Positions 23,458 through 35,324 of a DNA stretch of 64,000 nt are shown piece by piece (position 1 is the first letter of the stretch; each line of letters begins with the position of its first letter). The DNA is from Takakia lepidozioides (taxonomy: Eukaryota > Streptophyta > Takakiopsida > Takakiales > Takakiaceae). A program made the translations under genes and the position numbers. Where the stretch lies: contig CM060733.1 of assembly GCA_030704615.1 (NCBI GenBank), positions 65,100,001-65,164,000 on the forward strand. Direction: 5' to 3'. Under the pieces are notes generated by a model. The model was not told the DNA's origin, searched no databases, and saw only the letters and a program-made list of their open reading frames with translations.

Positions 23458-24122
23458 GAGATAGTGAACATGACAATGGTGAGGTTGAAAATGACCTAAG
23501 GTCTAGCTAGTGGGAGTTCAACGCCATGGATACTCAATTGAAAATCATGGATTGCAGACATGCGACTAACAATGGGGCTACTTTTGCACCTGGCCTCTTG
23601 ATCTATCGACTTCAGATATTGGGTTTTGTGCGATTGAAGACCAAGATCGTATTAGGGTGGATACTTGTCAGTTATCTGGTGTTAGAGGGACCTAATCACC
23701 AACTAGGGAGGCGATGGTGACATAACTTTCTAGGATTGCATAACAAGCATTCGTGTCTTTTCCGAATCGACTGCATGTGGACAGAACCCCTAAATCGTCT
23801 AAGTCCCAGGCAGCCCTGTAACAATGTCACTCCTTCGCCATGACTTCTGTGTACATCATACCACGTCCTCTAGGTGTCCTCCACGCAAGGAAGGATGGTG
23901 GTACTCTTTGAAGTAGAAATTCAAATAATCGGCTTTCATGAGTGTCGTTGACTTGATAATTTGATGGCGTCACTAATCTCCTCCATAAATCACCAAACTT
24001 GGTGACAAATTATAAATAGTCACCCTGTAGATGCCTGCCAATTCTCAGGGTGATCGGGGATGACAAGATACTTCAATCGCTGGTTTATCTTTCCGCCATA
24101 CAGGAAGTTGCTCCTCCATGGG

Positions 24123-24290
24123 AAGTATGACGCCTCCCGAAAGGAGCGTAACTTATGTTGTCTCTTTACCCCAAAGGGCTACTGCCTTCCCGCAGGAAGC
24201 TGGACACCTTTGTTCCACCAATCGGTGGATTGAACCCACAACCACTTCCAAGGTGGTATGTGTCCGTTACCACTGGGCTACAGCTTGGTT
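24123..24290 (-). mobile_element. tRNA-derived SINE, copy 2, with a possible third head next to it
   Basis: On the minus strand the head reads GTAGCCCAGTGGTAACGG (A box, about 24264-24281) and GTGGTTGTGGGTTCAATCC (B box, 24227-24236 on the given strand). The body continues to TTACGCTCCTTTCGGGAGGCGTCAT at about 24125-24150, matching copy 1 at both ends. A further A-box-like stretch (TAACCCAGTGGCAGGGC, about 24338-24355) runs into the gap and may be the head of another copy. Confidence 0.75.
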
Positions 24291-24384
24291 GTCTCCTCTA
24301 TGGGAAATAAATAACTGATGGTGCCCCTGGGGGTCTTTGCCCTGCCACTGGGTTACAGATATCTGGAGCCCTTCTACTACTCGC

Positions 24385-24884
24385 NNNNNNNNNNNNNNNN
24401 NNNNNNNNNNNNNNNNNNNNNNNNNNNNNNNNNNNNNNNNNNNNNNNNNNNNNNNNNNNNNNNNNNNNNNNNNNNNNNNNNNNNNNNNNNNNNNNNNNNN
24501 NNNNNNNNNNNNNNNNNNNNNNNNNNNNNNNNNNNNNNNNNNNNNNNNNNNNNNNNNNNNNNNNNNNNNNNNNNNNNNNNNNNNNNNNNNNNNNNNNNNN
24601 NNNNNNNNNNNNNNNNNNNNNNNNNNNNNNNNNNNNNNNNNNNNNNNNNNNNNNNNNNNNNNNNNNNNNNNNNNNNNNNNNNNNNNNNNNNNNNNNNNNN
24701 NNNNNNNNNNNNNNNNNNNNNNNNNNNNNNNNNNNNNNNNNNNNNNNNNNNNNNNNNNNNNNNNNNNNNNNNNNNNNNNNNNNNNNNNNNNNNNNNNNNN
24801 NNNNNNNNNNNNNNNNNNNNNNNNNNNNNNNNNNNNNNNNNNNNNNNNNNNNNNNNNNNNNNNNNNNNNNNNNNNNNNNNNNNN
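24385..24884. other. Assembly gap, 500 N
   Basis: Exactly 500 unknown bases, a standard scaffold placeholder. By comparison with the downstream LTR, the first 74 bases of the LTR that ends at 25536 should lie in it. Confidence 0.95.
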
Positions 24885-26544
24885 ACCTGGCCGCCGGGCC
24901 AACTTGGAGCTTCGGCTGCTCACCGGGACATAACGGTCCCCTTTTGCTTCCCTCTAAAACCCTCCACCTAATTGGGACTAGGAGAATTCCCTTTGGTAGA
25001 TGGCAGTCCGGAACAGCTCCCCACTCTTTGGTCGCTTTCCGGCTCGCTCGCTTACTCACTAGTTTTTGGTCACCAACGGGCTTGCACCGTTCTCGGGGTT
25101 ACTACTCCCTATATATACTTCTGTAGCTGTCCGCGGGGGTTTCACAACCAGCCATGCCATTTTATGGCGAACCACCACGAAGACCCTCGATTCCCGGTGG
25201 TGAGTCGCGGTGAGTCTTGGCCCGCTCACCACGGCCCTTATGGACCGTGATGAGTCCCAAGACTCCCCACGACTCCCACCACGAGGTCTCCACCCCCATG
25301 GTGAGTCCTATGCCACCCCCACTAAGTCCCACTAAGCTACCACCACCCCTTGTGGAGCCACCCCCACCGCAACCCGGTGTGCGGGGCTCCACCTAGTGAG
25401 CGCCTCCGCCTCCTTGAGTGCCTTGGGCACTCAAGGGTGCTTCAGCCCCCGTACCTATCGCTGCTACTGCCCCCACCACAGGGGCAGCCCCTCTTGTGTC
25501 CCGACCTCCCTGCCCTCAAGGCAAAGGGCCGCGACACACACCCGAGAGACACACATGAGAGGCATCTCTTGGTTTGTCGGAGCTCTCAAGGATTCCTCGG
25601 GCTCCGACTCCTCGGATTCCTCCCGCTCTTGGGCGGCCTCATTTTCGGAAACATGCATCGCTTCCTCAAACGGCCGCCTCGGTGACACACCGCCCCCATC
25701 GGGCTCACCGGGATCATCATCTTTTGGGCCGTTCCGCTTTCGCTTCGGCTTGCCCGACCCCATGATGAGGCCAATCCCAAGGACGATCGCGTACTGAACT
25801 CTAAGCTCTGATACCAAGTGTCGCGCACCTCAATTCGGTAAACTCCCCTTCAAGTCATAGTTACTCGCTTTGATGCGCGCGCCTGACTCCCAACCTGGCC
25901 GTCGGGCCAACTTGGAGCTTCGGCTGCTCACCAGGACATAACGGTCCCCTTTCGCTTCCCTCTAAAACCCTCCACCTAATTGGGACTAGGAGAATTCCCT
26001 TTGGTAGATGGCAGTCCGGAACAGCTCCCCACTCTTTGGTCGCTTTCCGGCTCGCTCGCTTACTCACTAGTTTTTGGTCACCAACGGGCTTGCACCGTTC
26101 TCGGGGTTACTACTCCCTATATATACTTCTGTAGCTGTCCGCGGGGGTTTCACAACCAGCCATGCCATTTTATGGCGAACCACCACGAAGACCCTCGATT
26201 CCCGGTGGTGAGTCGCGGTGAGTCTTGGCCCGCTCACCACGGCCCTTATGGACCGTGATGAGTCCCAAGACTCCCCACGATTCCCACCACAAGGTCTCCA
26301 CCCCCATGGTGAGTCCTATGCCACCCCCACTAAGTCCCACTAAGTTACCACCACCCCTTGTGGAGCCACCCCCACCGCAACCCGGTGTGCGGGGCTCCAC
26401 CTAGTGAGCGCCTCCGCCTCCTTGAGTGCCTTGGGCACTCAAGGGTGCTTCAGCCCCCGTACCTATCGTTGCTACTGCCCCCACCACACGGGCAGCCCCT
26501 CTTGTGTCCCGACCTCCCTGCCCTCAAGGCAAAGGGCTGCGACA
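24885..26544 (-). mobile_element. TRIM-like LTR retrotransposon with two near-identical LTRs
   Basis: The segment from 24885 to 25536 is repeated almost exactly, in direct orientation, 1008 bp further on. The complete LTR is 25819-26544 (726 bp) and begins TGTCGC and ends GCGACA. The other LTR ends at 25536 and starts inside the gap. On the minus strand a primer-binding site TGGTATCAGAGC (25816-25805) follows the 5' LTR after 2 bp and matches the 3' end of initiator-Met tRNA. The internal region is only 282 bp (25537-25818) and encodes at most a short gag-like start (basic KPKRKRNGPKDDD then acidic EESEESEPEES). No pol is present, so it is either a TRIM or a large internal deletion. Few LTR differences suggest recent insertion. 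Confidence 0.85.
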
Positions 26545-26865
26545 CACACCCCTACCAATAGGGAGTCGATGTCCTCATCGACTTGTCCATTTTGTAGAAA
26601 CGAACATCCAAGTTGTGGCGTCCCACATCAAGGAGTTTGTTTCTGTACCATGGCGTCCCATGGTAAGGAACCAAACCCCACACTTGACTCTACTCTCCAC
26701 TAGCTAGTTCGGCCGACTTCCTCCAAGTCCCGGCCAAGGGTGGAGCCTCTTCAGCTCCTCCCAGTGCACTCTTCTTGGCCTACTTCAAGGCCAAGGAACG
26801 ATCCTCCCCGAGGATCGAATCGCCTTACTGCAACAACATTGCTTGCGATCGCTCATGATGCTTGC
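26545..26865. other. No gene seen
   Basis: Sequence between the LTR edge and the start of transposase similarity. It includes a TCGATGTCCTCATCGA palindromic word at 26566-26581 but no domain. Confidence 0.35.
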
Positions 26866-28078
26866 GACCTCCCTCAAAAGTGAACGAGACAAGGATGGGG
26901 AATGCACTTCGGATGAACTATACAATCCAGAGCTCGACAGAAGTGCCCCCACCAGGATTCGGGCGTGTGTATCAGATCGCCACGGCAGGCTCAGCTGTTC
27001 GCAATGAGGTGTACACCATCACCATTTCAGAATTACCCACCTGCAATTGCACCGACTTCCAGATCATGGCAAACAAGGGGGCATCATACTGCCCTTGCAA
27101 GCATTTGTACTACGTGTACCTAAAGAGACTCCGTTGTAATTCCACAACTCATCACTTCATACATGCACCAGGGTTGAGCCCCCAAGAGGTTCACACTCTT
27201 CTGAATATGGATCCAGGGGACCAGTGAGCTTGGCTTGCGGTCCCAATACAATGGTACGCCCATCCTTTTCGGATAATAGAACTGTACTGCTGCCAGTACC
27301 TCAGACTCTGGCCACAGAAAGGTCCGACATATGTCTTGCCTACCAGTAACCTGTTTTGCTCGAACTAAGATATTACTATATCGTTCACTTGTTTCCACGT
27401 GCATGTATTTTTGTATGTTGGAGGGTTCATGTTTTTCTGCTTTCCGAAAACTTGCTTTCCTCATTCGACCTCCGACAAGGAAATGCGGCGCCGCATTTCC
27501 AAGTATCGTCGTAGGTACTGGTAGAGGCGGCCTTCGCCAACACCAAACCGCTCCGAAATTTCGCACGTGCCAACCCTAATGCGGCACCTTATTTCCCAGT
27601 TCAGTTGCAAATCTTTCCCGCCGAATACCCGAAGAAGACAGAATTGTGAAGTACTGCAGACTCTATTGGTGCAGACTCCATTGGTTCAATCGCGGCAAAA
27701 GGGTCAGCTTCATTCCAATGTTAAGGCATGTAAAACCGCGGAATACTCTATACAGGCCAGTATGCGACGTCCTTTTGCAGTGGTATACTGGATTTCCCGT
27801 TGCACGGTCACTTATTTCCATGAGCGGATCTAAAAAACCATGAGCGGACTTGTTACTGACGACATATCTTCACCGCATTACATGATCTGGAACGTCCAAA
27901 AATGGCAAGGTCAAATAAAAAACTACTATTTTAATACTTGTTTAATCTGCCGCATTTTCAAATTTGGAGGAGTCCGCTCATGAAATCCGCGTATCTTAGA
28001 CTTCGGCTCACCGCTCATGCGGCTCATGCGGCTCATGGCTCATGGCTCATGGTTTCTGCTTATGAAATAGTAAACCTC
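26866..28078 (+). mobile_element. 3' fragment of a related transposon: SWIM exon end, palindromes, terminus
   Basis: The frame 26866-27227 matches the C-terminus of the copy at 30.7 kb (NETRMGNALRMNYTIQSS, then VPPPGFGRVYQIATAGSA) and holds the SWIM motif CNCTDF...CPCKHLYYVYLKRL, ending in GLSPQEVHTLLNMDPGDQ. The upstream part of the gene is missing. In the 3' flank lies one perfect 22-bp palindrome with half-site GGAAATGCGGC (27479-27500) and a decayed one at about 27578-27598. The element ends with stacked GCTCATG words and GAAATAGTAAACCTC at about 28064-28078. From 27003 on it is almost identical to 38024-39099. Confidence 0.8.
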
Positions 28079-28109
28079 TCCCATGTAGTGGGCCTGCAGC
28101 AGTTGCCAG

Positions 28110-28620
28110 CAGAGGAGGAGCATGAGGACGATGAGGACTGCAAGAAAGGACCTTCTGGCAAAAAATTGCATTTGTATTTCAGTCTTTGTTTCATCAACCA
28201 TCTCCTCATTGGACGAGTCTGCAAGGCTGTAACATGGCAGTATGTAAATATTGCCATATGTCAACAAACGTTTAGGGTTTATAATGGTCAAACATGGATG
28301 TCGCTATAATTGAACCCAACACACTTACAATGGTGCAACTCACTCAAATACATGCATTGGGGGAAGCGGCTTCTCCCGTACTTGAGCCTCCTCAACTTCG
28401 GTCTCCTCCTCCCCTTCTTATTTCTTTTCCCATTGTATGCAAACACGGCTACTAGAGATCCATTAGGAGGGCGGAGAGGCCTAATCGGGTAGAGCAATTA
28501 CTGGCTGCAAGAAATGAGAGAATACAATTGAGGGAGGCCCAATACAAGAATTGTCAAGGCCAAAGTACTCAAGTTTATCGCTATGTCCACGTCTGAAAGT
28601 GATGGCGCTGAGGAGGACAC
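28110..28620. pseudogene. Rearranged remnant of a methyltransferase C-terminus
   Basis: Minus strand, about 28400 to 28115: an exon end (SRFPQCMYLSELHH), a GTAAGT intron start, and after a TTGCAG acceptor the segment SSNEEMVDETKTEIQMQFFARRSFL. Plus strand, about 28435-28600: AIRRAERPNRVEQLLAARNERIQLREAQ. Both match consecutive parts of the gene at 42385-43068, but here the 5' part is inverted relative to the 3' part. The neighbouring element's end (28078) abuts the minus-strand piece. Confidence 0.7.
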
Positions 28621-28689
28621 TTTGCAAGCTTGGGTGGAGAGTGAATGGCAATTTCCTAACCTCTCTTCAGTCAATGTGGGATTTATTTA

Positions 28690-29175
28690 GTCTTAAAAAA
28701 AACCAATTCAACTATATTATGTGATGGGACCTCTTATCTTTGACAGAAAAATGACACAACAATAGGCTAGTATAAGGTGTTGGGAACAACAAGACCTTTA
28801 CAAATGATATAATAGTGTTGCAATAAGCCAATGTCAGACATTACTTTATAATTTTGGGTGACCACAAACAAAAAAACGTCGCAGCAATAGGCCGGTCTCA
28901 AGTCATCACTACCAAGAAATTTTTCGAGAAGCACGAAGCTGGTATTATGGCACCGTGATTAACCCATCTCCTGCCATTTTTAATTCTTTTTCCAAACCCT
29001 AAATGTGAATAACGGCGCCGCAATAGGCCTAGCCGCATCCCCGGAGTTCAGAAACAGTGCCTATTACCGTGGATATATGCCCTATTACCGTCACTAACGG
29101 CAGATAATTTCTAATTCCGTGGATGCACGCTCATGGGCTCATGAGCTCATGGGCTCATGAAATAGTAAACCTCCT
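28690..29175. mobile_element. 3' flank and terminus of a GCTCATG-end element
   Basis: Contains a GGCGCC-centred motif (GAATAACGGCGCCGCAATAGG, about 29008-29028), weaker relatives near 28747 and 28873, two CCTATTACCG words and a terminus of GCTCATG repeats ending AATAGTAAACCTCC at 29161-29175. Its last 170 bp align with 43575-43759, so the two belong to one subfamily. The rearranged methyltransferase remnant just upstream is probably its coding part. Confidence 0.65.
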
Positions 29176-29869
29176 GCAAGTACTGGGGAGTGATTTCTAT
29201 ATCTACTCCCCTCACCTGGGTAACTCCTGTCCGAGGCTCAAAGTTCTGAAGAAATTGAATCATATACTGCCGATGATGCAAGGACCAGTCCTTGCGTAGC
29301 AGCCCCTCCAATCGCAACTCCCTCAGCAGCTGCACTGCCTGCGGTGTAGCAATTGTTTGCTTCTGCAGAATCATGGTGCTCTTCACCCTGATATACTCCA
29401 TTCCCTTCACTCTCTTCATTCTGGACAAACAAAAAGGTCTTGTTTGAAACAGCTGAAGGAAAACTTGCAGGGCACAGAGCATAAAGGTATGGTTGGCACA
29501 GAATGGAACAGGTAATTGCGTGTAAGCCTGTGGGGTTTGCAAGTATCGAGTGAGAGAAAATGTACTCTCAATTCGTCCGTCCTTGCGCCACTTCGTGAGA
29601 AGTAAAGCAAGCGTGTAATCCGTTACATCCACCATAGCTACAAAGCTAGTGCTTTGATTGCCCCTCCCGTCGAGACACTGGCTATTCGGAGCCACCCCGA
29701 CTCTTCCGCTCATAACACTTCCAATTTCTTGTTCTTGTTTCTTGGAGGGAACCACCTGCATGAAATTCTCACTCCTGATTGGCTGTTGTCTGCTTAGGTA
29801 ACTTCTTAATTCCACCCCCTCCGTGGACATTCCCACCTGGAATGTCCAGTAGGACAACACATGTGGCAT
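29176..29869 (-). CDS. Unrecognised open frame between two transposon ends
   Basis: A 240-residue minus-strand frame (29147-29869) whose last eight residues are read from the transposon terminus at 29161-29175, so the original 3' end is displaced. It contains no domain I recognise. A segment such as PQAVQLLRELRLEGLLRKDWSLHHRQYM looks like real coding sequence with a helical character. A canonical GTAAG-type exon junction is not obvious. It is either a host exon or part of another element, cut by the insertion on its left; another element starts at 29942 on its right. Confidence 0.35.
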
Positions 29870-29941
29870 AAGTCCCTCTTTTCTGTACTCGGAAAGGGTT
29901 CCATTACCCTTGCCCTGAATGCATTAATGGGCCCACAAATA

Positions 29942-30656
29942 GGAGGTTAGCTATTTCATGAGCGGCATGAGCGGCATGAGCGGAGTAGCAAGACAATCGG
30001 TTTTCATGAGCAGAAGTACAAATTTCAAAAATAAAAAACATTATAAAACATTAATTTAATGGAATGTGTCAGAAAAAACAAATATATTATTCGGCACCTT
30101 GAAGGGGAAATTGTAATTTTGAGAGTTGTGCTCATGATATTTCGTCTTCCGCTCATGCCAATTCCCAGCGACATGTGCAAAAATGGCGCCGAATTTCACG
30201 GTAATAGGGTCCATAACCGGAAAGAATCGTGACGTATTTCGCGGTAATAGGTCTCTCTGGCGAAAAATGGTGCCGAATTCCGCGGCTATAGGTCCCCTCA
30301 TGACAGGTGTGTAAGCCCAAAATTTGGAAATGTGGCGCCGAATTTCGGTACATGGTGCCGGGGATTGCACAGATGTTGGGCAGTTCTGGGCCATGTAACT
30401 GGAAATTCGGCACCATTTTCCCAGACACAGGGGTACCAGTGCATGTTGGGACTAAGCCAGTTTTCGGCCCAAAATAGAGAAATTCGGCGCCATTTTTCCA
30501 GAAATAGCCCCACAACTGCTTCTGTTGGATCTCAGTTTGAATGGAATATGGCCTCATTCCAGGAGTTTTGGGGTGCATTTCATTACACTGCAAAAAAAAG
30601 TCTGATACATGAAAATGCAATTGAAAATATCCATATGGAGGATTCACTTTGCCCCA
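29942..30656. mobile_element. Left terminus and palindrome-bearing 3' flank of the 30.7-33.7 kb copy
   Basis: Starts GGAGGTTAGCTATTTCATGAG followed by GCGGCATGAGC repeats, the inverted form of the termini at 28078, 29175, 39099 and 43759. Palindrome-like sites with core GGYRCC occur at about 30178-30198, 30261-30283, 30326-30348, 30401-30422 and 30477-30500 (half-site GGAAAWTSGG or GAATTTCSG). Between them the word CGCGGTAATAGG or variants occurs three times. Confidence 0.75.
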
Positions 30657-33600
30657 TCAATGATTTCTGGAATCCCTAAGGAGGAGTTTGTGCAGCTCGT
30701 TCACGCTCAACGCCGGTGCATGAATAAAGTCATCAATAATCACGTTCATCCTCAACCTCTTCAAGTAAATGTAATAAAGATGCTTGCACGGATAATACTT
30801 TGAACCCTTCTTTGCTTCCATCAACGAGAAGTCCGTACAATTGCAAGTCGGCTCCACTCCAATCGTAATTGTGTATACGTCGTCGCGTACAGCCGAGCCA
30901 GCCGTTGCCATCCGATAAACACGCCCAAGGCCGGGTGGAGGTACGTCCACGGAGCTCTGAATAGTGCAAGCCATCCCAAGAGCATTGGCAATCCGAGTCT
31001 CATTCAACTTGTTCGGAGGGTGTCGTCTCTTCACTCTTCCGAATCGCATTGTGGGATGTGCAAAATTGTCCAATCCGTCTCTACTGGACCGAGCAGTTTG
31101 CAATGGCTGGGTCTGAGGAACTGGAAATGCGTGGGCCGGGACATCTGTGCGTTGCACCATTCGAAATCCTGCTGCAGATAGAGCATCCACCTCATTCTGA
31201 GAGAGGCTGCAACCCGGTGCAACAGGCCAGACGCCCAAAGGCTCCGGCATTCCCTGAATCCCGTACTTGGGCTTGCCAAATACACAGGTCATTATGTCGT
31301 GCCTACAAAACCAAAACGTGGCGTGAGCAAATGTGGGAGTAAAAAATCTGCCGCTGAAACAAGGTGCAGGTACAGCACCGTGTGGGTTCCTCCGAATCAT
31401 CTCACCACAGCGTGCTCTCGTATCCATCCGAATGGCGCAGCACTTCCCTCGAAATGCCGGCAATGTCCTTGCAATTCTCCACTGTGACTCCGACACTCTT
31501 GTCTCCACAATGGGTATGTTGTACTGCGTTACCACAGATGGCTCGTTATATTCCTCGGGCACGTGCCCTGTGCTCAAAGGAGATGGCGATCTTGAACGTG
31601 CAGGACTTGCGGTGCTCGACGAGACCTCCTCGGGCAACATCATGGGACCACGAGGGAGCGTGCGAATATTCTTGTCAGCTCGCCATGAATCCTCTTCCCC
31701 GCCAGGTGCCTCGTCAAGTCTCCGTCTCACTGGACGGGTATGAACATCTCCTTCCAAATGTTGGCCTCTTCGAAGCAATGGCGTGTCCCGAAGGCCCTCT
31801 CGTAAGGCCGCCGCCCACTTCCAAGGATTCTTCGATCTGGAGGCAGTCCGCATCAGCATTTCCTGCCTGTCCGGCCCCAAGCCCCACTGTTTCCCTTTCA
31901 AGAACTCGTTGTACCTGCATTGCTGCATAATTGACCTCACAATGTCCTCCATTGTGGCAGTGAGGATGTCCACCAGATGCGCCGCAGAGGAGGCACGCCA
32001 GGAAGAATGCACTGATTCGGCAATGTTTGTCGTGGGCATGTCGGTGTCGGAGTCAAGACCCATTTCCTGCACAAGCACATGTTGAGGTTACAAGCAAGTT
32101 ACAAATAATGCCAAGAATAATATTCAACGGGACGCGAATTCGTGCAACTCACCTCCCGCATATAGTCGCTGAACTGGAGGAAATGATAATGCCACCATGC
32201 TAGCCAACTGACCATTGCTCCCTCGTCTGATTTCCTTAGAGCACCTGACAATGTCCACCAAGCCCGTATACATGCAAACTGTGTCTCTGCATCATCCAAG
32301 GTGGGAGCGCGCTTCCACGCAAGACACATGGAACGGTGCTCCTCTCTGAAATCTGGCGCCACGAGCCTGGTAGTGTACTGCGAAAGGCTCTGCAGAAAAT
32401 GGAACCCACAAGATCTCTCCTTGCCTTCCATGGGAACATTGGGGTCTTGCCCGTACACCCTTTGGATGGCACCCCAATTTGCTTGTGCGTTGTCCGCCAT
32501 GAAACCACGGAAATTGGGAGGGGGCAATCCCGCCTTGGCCATCTGTTCGTTTATTCCCTGCCAAAGAAGCATCTCCGATTGTGTGTCCTCTCATTTCATC
32601 TCACAAATAGCAATTGTCATTAGCATCCTGCAGTGGGTGTCGTAGACATGTGCACCCATTGTCACCCACTGGTGATTTGTAATTCGCTTGATATGGTCGA
32701 ACATGACCCAACTGTTTGACAAGTCCCCACTCGTCATCCTGTCGACCAGTTCGACGCCGCTGCCAGGTCCACACGTGGACATTTTGAATACGAAACAACG
32801 ATCTGCCTCAGTCCCTTGTCCTGGAAACCTACTTCCATGAATGTAGTCATATCCACATCGTCGCTTCACCTCCAAAATGGAGTGCATATCCGAGCCACGC
32901 CCAATTTTCTGTTTGCATGAGACAATGTGGTTTCGGACATTTGGTGAACATACGTGGGACACCAACTCCAGCAATGCCTCCATTTCCTTCTCATCGAGAG
33001 GAACTCTATCGGAGCTGTCTTCCGACATAATTCTGGCCAAGGCCATCTTATGGGCGGCTTGGAGCTGTATCTGTTTGGGTTTGGCACCCGGTCTCAACTT
33101 AACCTCCTCCTGAACGAGCTGCTCTGCCTCGTGGGCAGCCTCCCGCGAGTTCCCCCTCGCCAATTTGTGACAATGGGAACCAACATGTATGCAAGCTCGG
33201 GTGAGGTCAGGGGAAACGGTGCAATACATAGAACTGCTTGGCATTACAAACAAACATGCAGTGTGGTGGTTCTTTGCAATGCGCACACTTAAATGTGGAG
33301 TTCGGAACCTTCTCCTGAGCACAAAATGGTTGATGAGCTGTGCCTGTCCAATCGGTCTCGTTCCTGTGACCTCTGGATTTAAATTGGAAGCAAGTTGGGG
33401 AGAAACACCGCAACGCGCCCGCACAAACAACGTAGCGCACCCGCACACCATCGAGCATCTTCATGCTGGTGGTTTTGGTGACGCACCAAGGATGACCATC
33501 ATGTTTTCTATCCATATCTGTCAACATTCCGGACGCCCTCGAGTAGTCCGTCCGAGGAGGGAACTCAAAGAAGATATTACCGTCGACGTCTGCGGGAAGG

Positions 33601-33731
33601 CATGTAACCGATTTAATTGCAAACTTGCTGTAGTCCAGCCCGGCCAGCTCCGAGCGGTGTCCCTCCATGTGAAGCCCTCGTAGAATTTCAAGAATAGATC
33701 GAACTGCGGTGCTCGTGCTGGGAATATCCAC
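30657..33731 (-). pseudogene. MULE-like SWIM transposase, second copy, three lesions
   Basis: Same order as the 19.2-22.7 kb gene: DMDRKHDGHPWC, CAGALRCFSPTC, CAHCKEPPHCMFVCNAKQFYV, ACIHVGSHCHKLARGNSRE, VMFDHIKR, AICEMK, NFRGFMADNAQANW, SCGFHFLQSL, then after the intron (32152-32067, same position as in the other copy) NIAESVHSSW and the SWIM motif CNCTDF...CKHLYYIYLKRL. Damage: an extra C in a C-run near 33211-33214 shifts the frame, an in-frame TGA stands where the relative has Ser (about 32591-32593), and the 5' end is missing. No partner methyltransferase gene lies upstream. Confidence 0.8.
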
Positions 33732-33769
33732 CCGTAAGCCGTGCTTTCACATGCCCCGGAATACATATC

Positions 33770-34431
33770 AAACTGATGGCCTCACTGGGGCCTATCCAAT
33801 GGTTCCAACCATTCCTTATCATTTGCTAAAACACGCCCTCATTCACATGCAAGAAGAACACCATGAATAGTGCACAGGAAATCAAGGGCATAGGGAGAAA
33901 ACCCCCCTTAAAATACCCGTCCCAGGGACCAACAGTCCCTGGCGGGGTCCGTCGTAATATCCAGCGGTTAAAACCGATACCCCGCGGCCAGCGCTACCTG
34001 GCGCGGCGCGACTGGCCCGCCGCCTGCGCGGGTCCAGTGGGTAATAGCAGGCTCCGTCGTCTCTGCCACTCGTGTCGTACCTGCGCGGGCCCAGCTATGG
34101 CGCCTAGTGCTGCCACGCAGTGTATCAGCAACCCGTACTTTGCTCCTGGGGTCAACTTCCCCCACGGGGAAAGGCCGCACCACCCGTGTTAGATCTAGGC
34201 AACCTCCTTGGTTGACCTCCAGCCCAAAGACGCGTAAGGCGCCGGCACTTTAGTGCTGGGCTCTGCCTTTTTTGGCAACTCTCTACAAAATAGCTTAACT
34301 ACTTATAAAGCTAGTTAGCAATGCCTCCCATGGTCCTCTATGGCCAGGGGCTTATGAACATAGATATGAACTTAATAATATGGAAATTTTGGCGATAGGT
34401 TCGCCGTCTCATGCAATATGGCCGTTACCAC
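33770..34431. other. GC-rich stretch without a recognised gene
   Basis: A hairpin CCAGGGAC CAACA GTCCCTGG lies at about 33926-33947. The rest is GC-rich with no protein domain and no rRNA or tRNA match I can see. It could be an LTR fragment, but no pairing copy exists in the window. Confidence 0.3.
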
Positions 34432-34700
34432 CACTACAACAGATGAGCGTTTTTATGACTGCACATATAACTATTTTTTCAGTCCTATATGCGTTCATGA
34501 CTACATCACTCTGTAGTGAAAAAAAACCCTGTCATAGCGACTAGTCTTTAGGACTGCATTTTGCAAGTCATAGCCGTGACTGCGTGCGTGGCACCTGGAG
34601 TCATGCATAAGAGAGTGATGTAGTTACAACTCTATGACTTACATACGACTAACTATATGACTACATTGTATGATGAGCGTTGCCTACATGGAGAGGCTTT
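34432..34700. mobile_element. Possible non-autonomous CACTA end
   Basis: CACTACAACAG at 34432 is a typical plant CACTA terminus. Downstream are repeated and inverted ATGACTACATCACTC words (about 34497-34512 and, inverted, 34612-34628) and a CTCTGTAGTG at about 34509-34518. A matching TGTTGTAGTG right end was not found, so the extent is unknown. AT-rich sequence without genes follows to 35300. Confidence 0.35.
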
Positions 34701-35324
34701 AGAGGAACACGTGTACCACTGCGCGAGGAACACGTCACGACACCTGTGGCACTTCAGATGTGACATGTGGCACTTAGACATAATATATGACTAGCATATA
34801 TGGCAGGGTTTATGCCACGTGTCATCAAGAATGTCTCTGAAAATAATTTAATAGTTATATTTGTAATTTTAAATTCTTAAATTTATATTTTATTTTTGAA
34901 AACAGGAGATAGCAGCTTGGAATTTTTTATTAAATGGTATTATTGTTTAATTTAATAATGTTATATAAAATAAAAATAGATTAATTGATTTAAATTCTTC
35001 ATTATATGGTGAAATTCTGATATAAAAACAGAATGGACCCCTCTTGCATACTAGCAACCACAAGAATATTCAAAATAGACAGGTACAGGGAAATACACGC
35101 CCTATAAATTATATTACAAAAATCCAAATGAGACCAATGTCCCAATGGACACCTCAAAGGCCACAAGGTCCAAAAATCCATGCCTGAAAAGGTCCAGTAA
35201 GCAAAAAATAAGCAAGCCCACACATGGGCTGAATTGTTGTAATACTAGTTTGTTCTGGTGCTACTAGAATCAAGGATCCTGTTAAACAGTGCAATACTTA
35301 CGGCCGATTTGATAAGAGGGAAAA

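Noticed and set aside
33860-34260. rRNA or other structured RNA gene
   Set aside because: It is GC-rich with one good hairpin, but no conserved rRNA block could be recognised.
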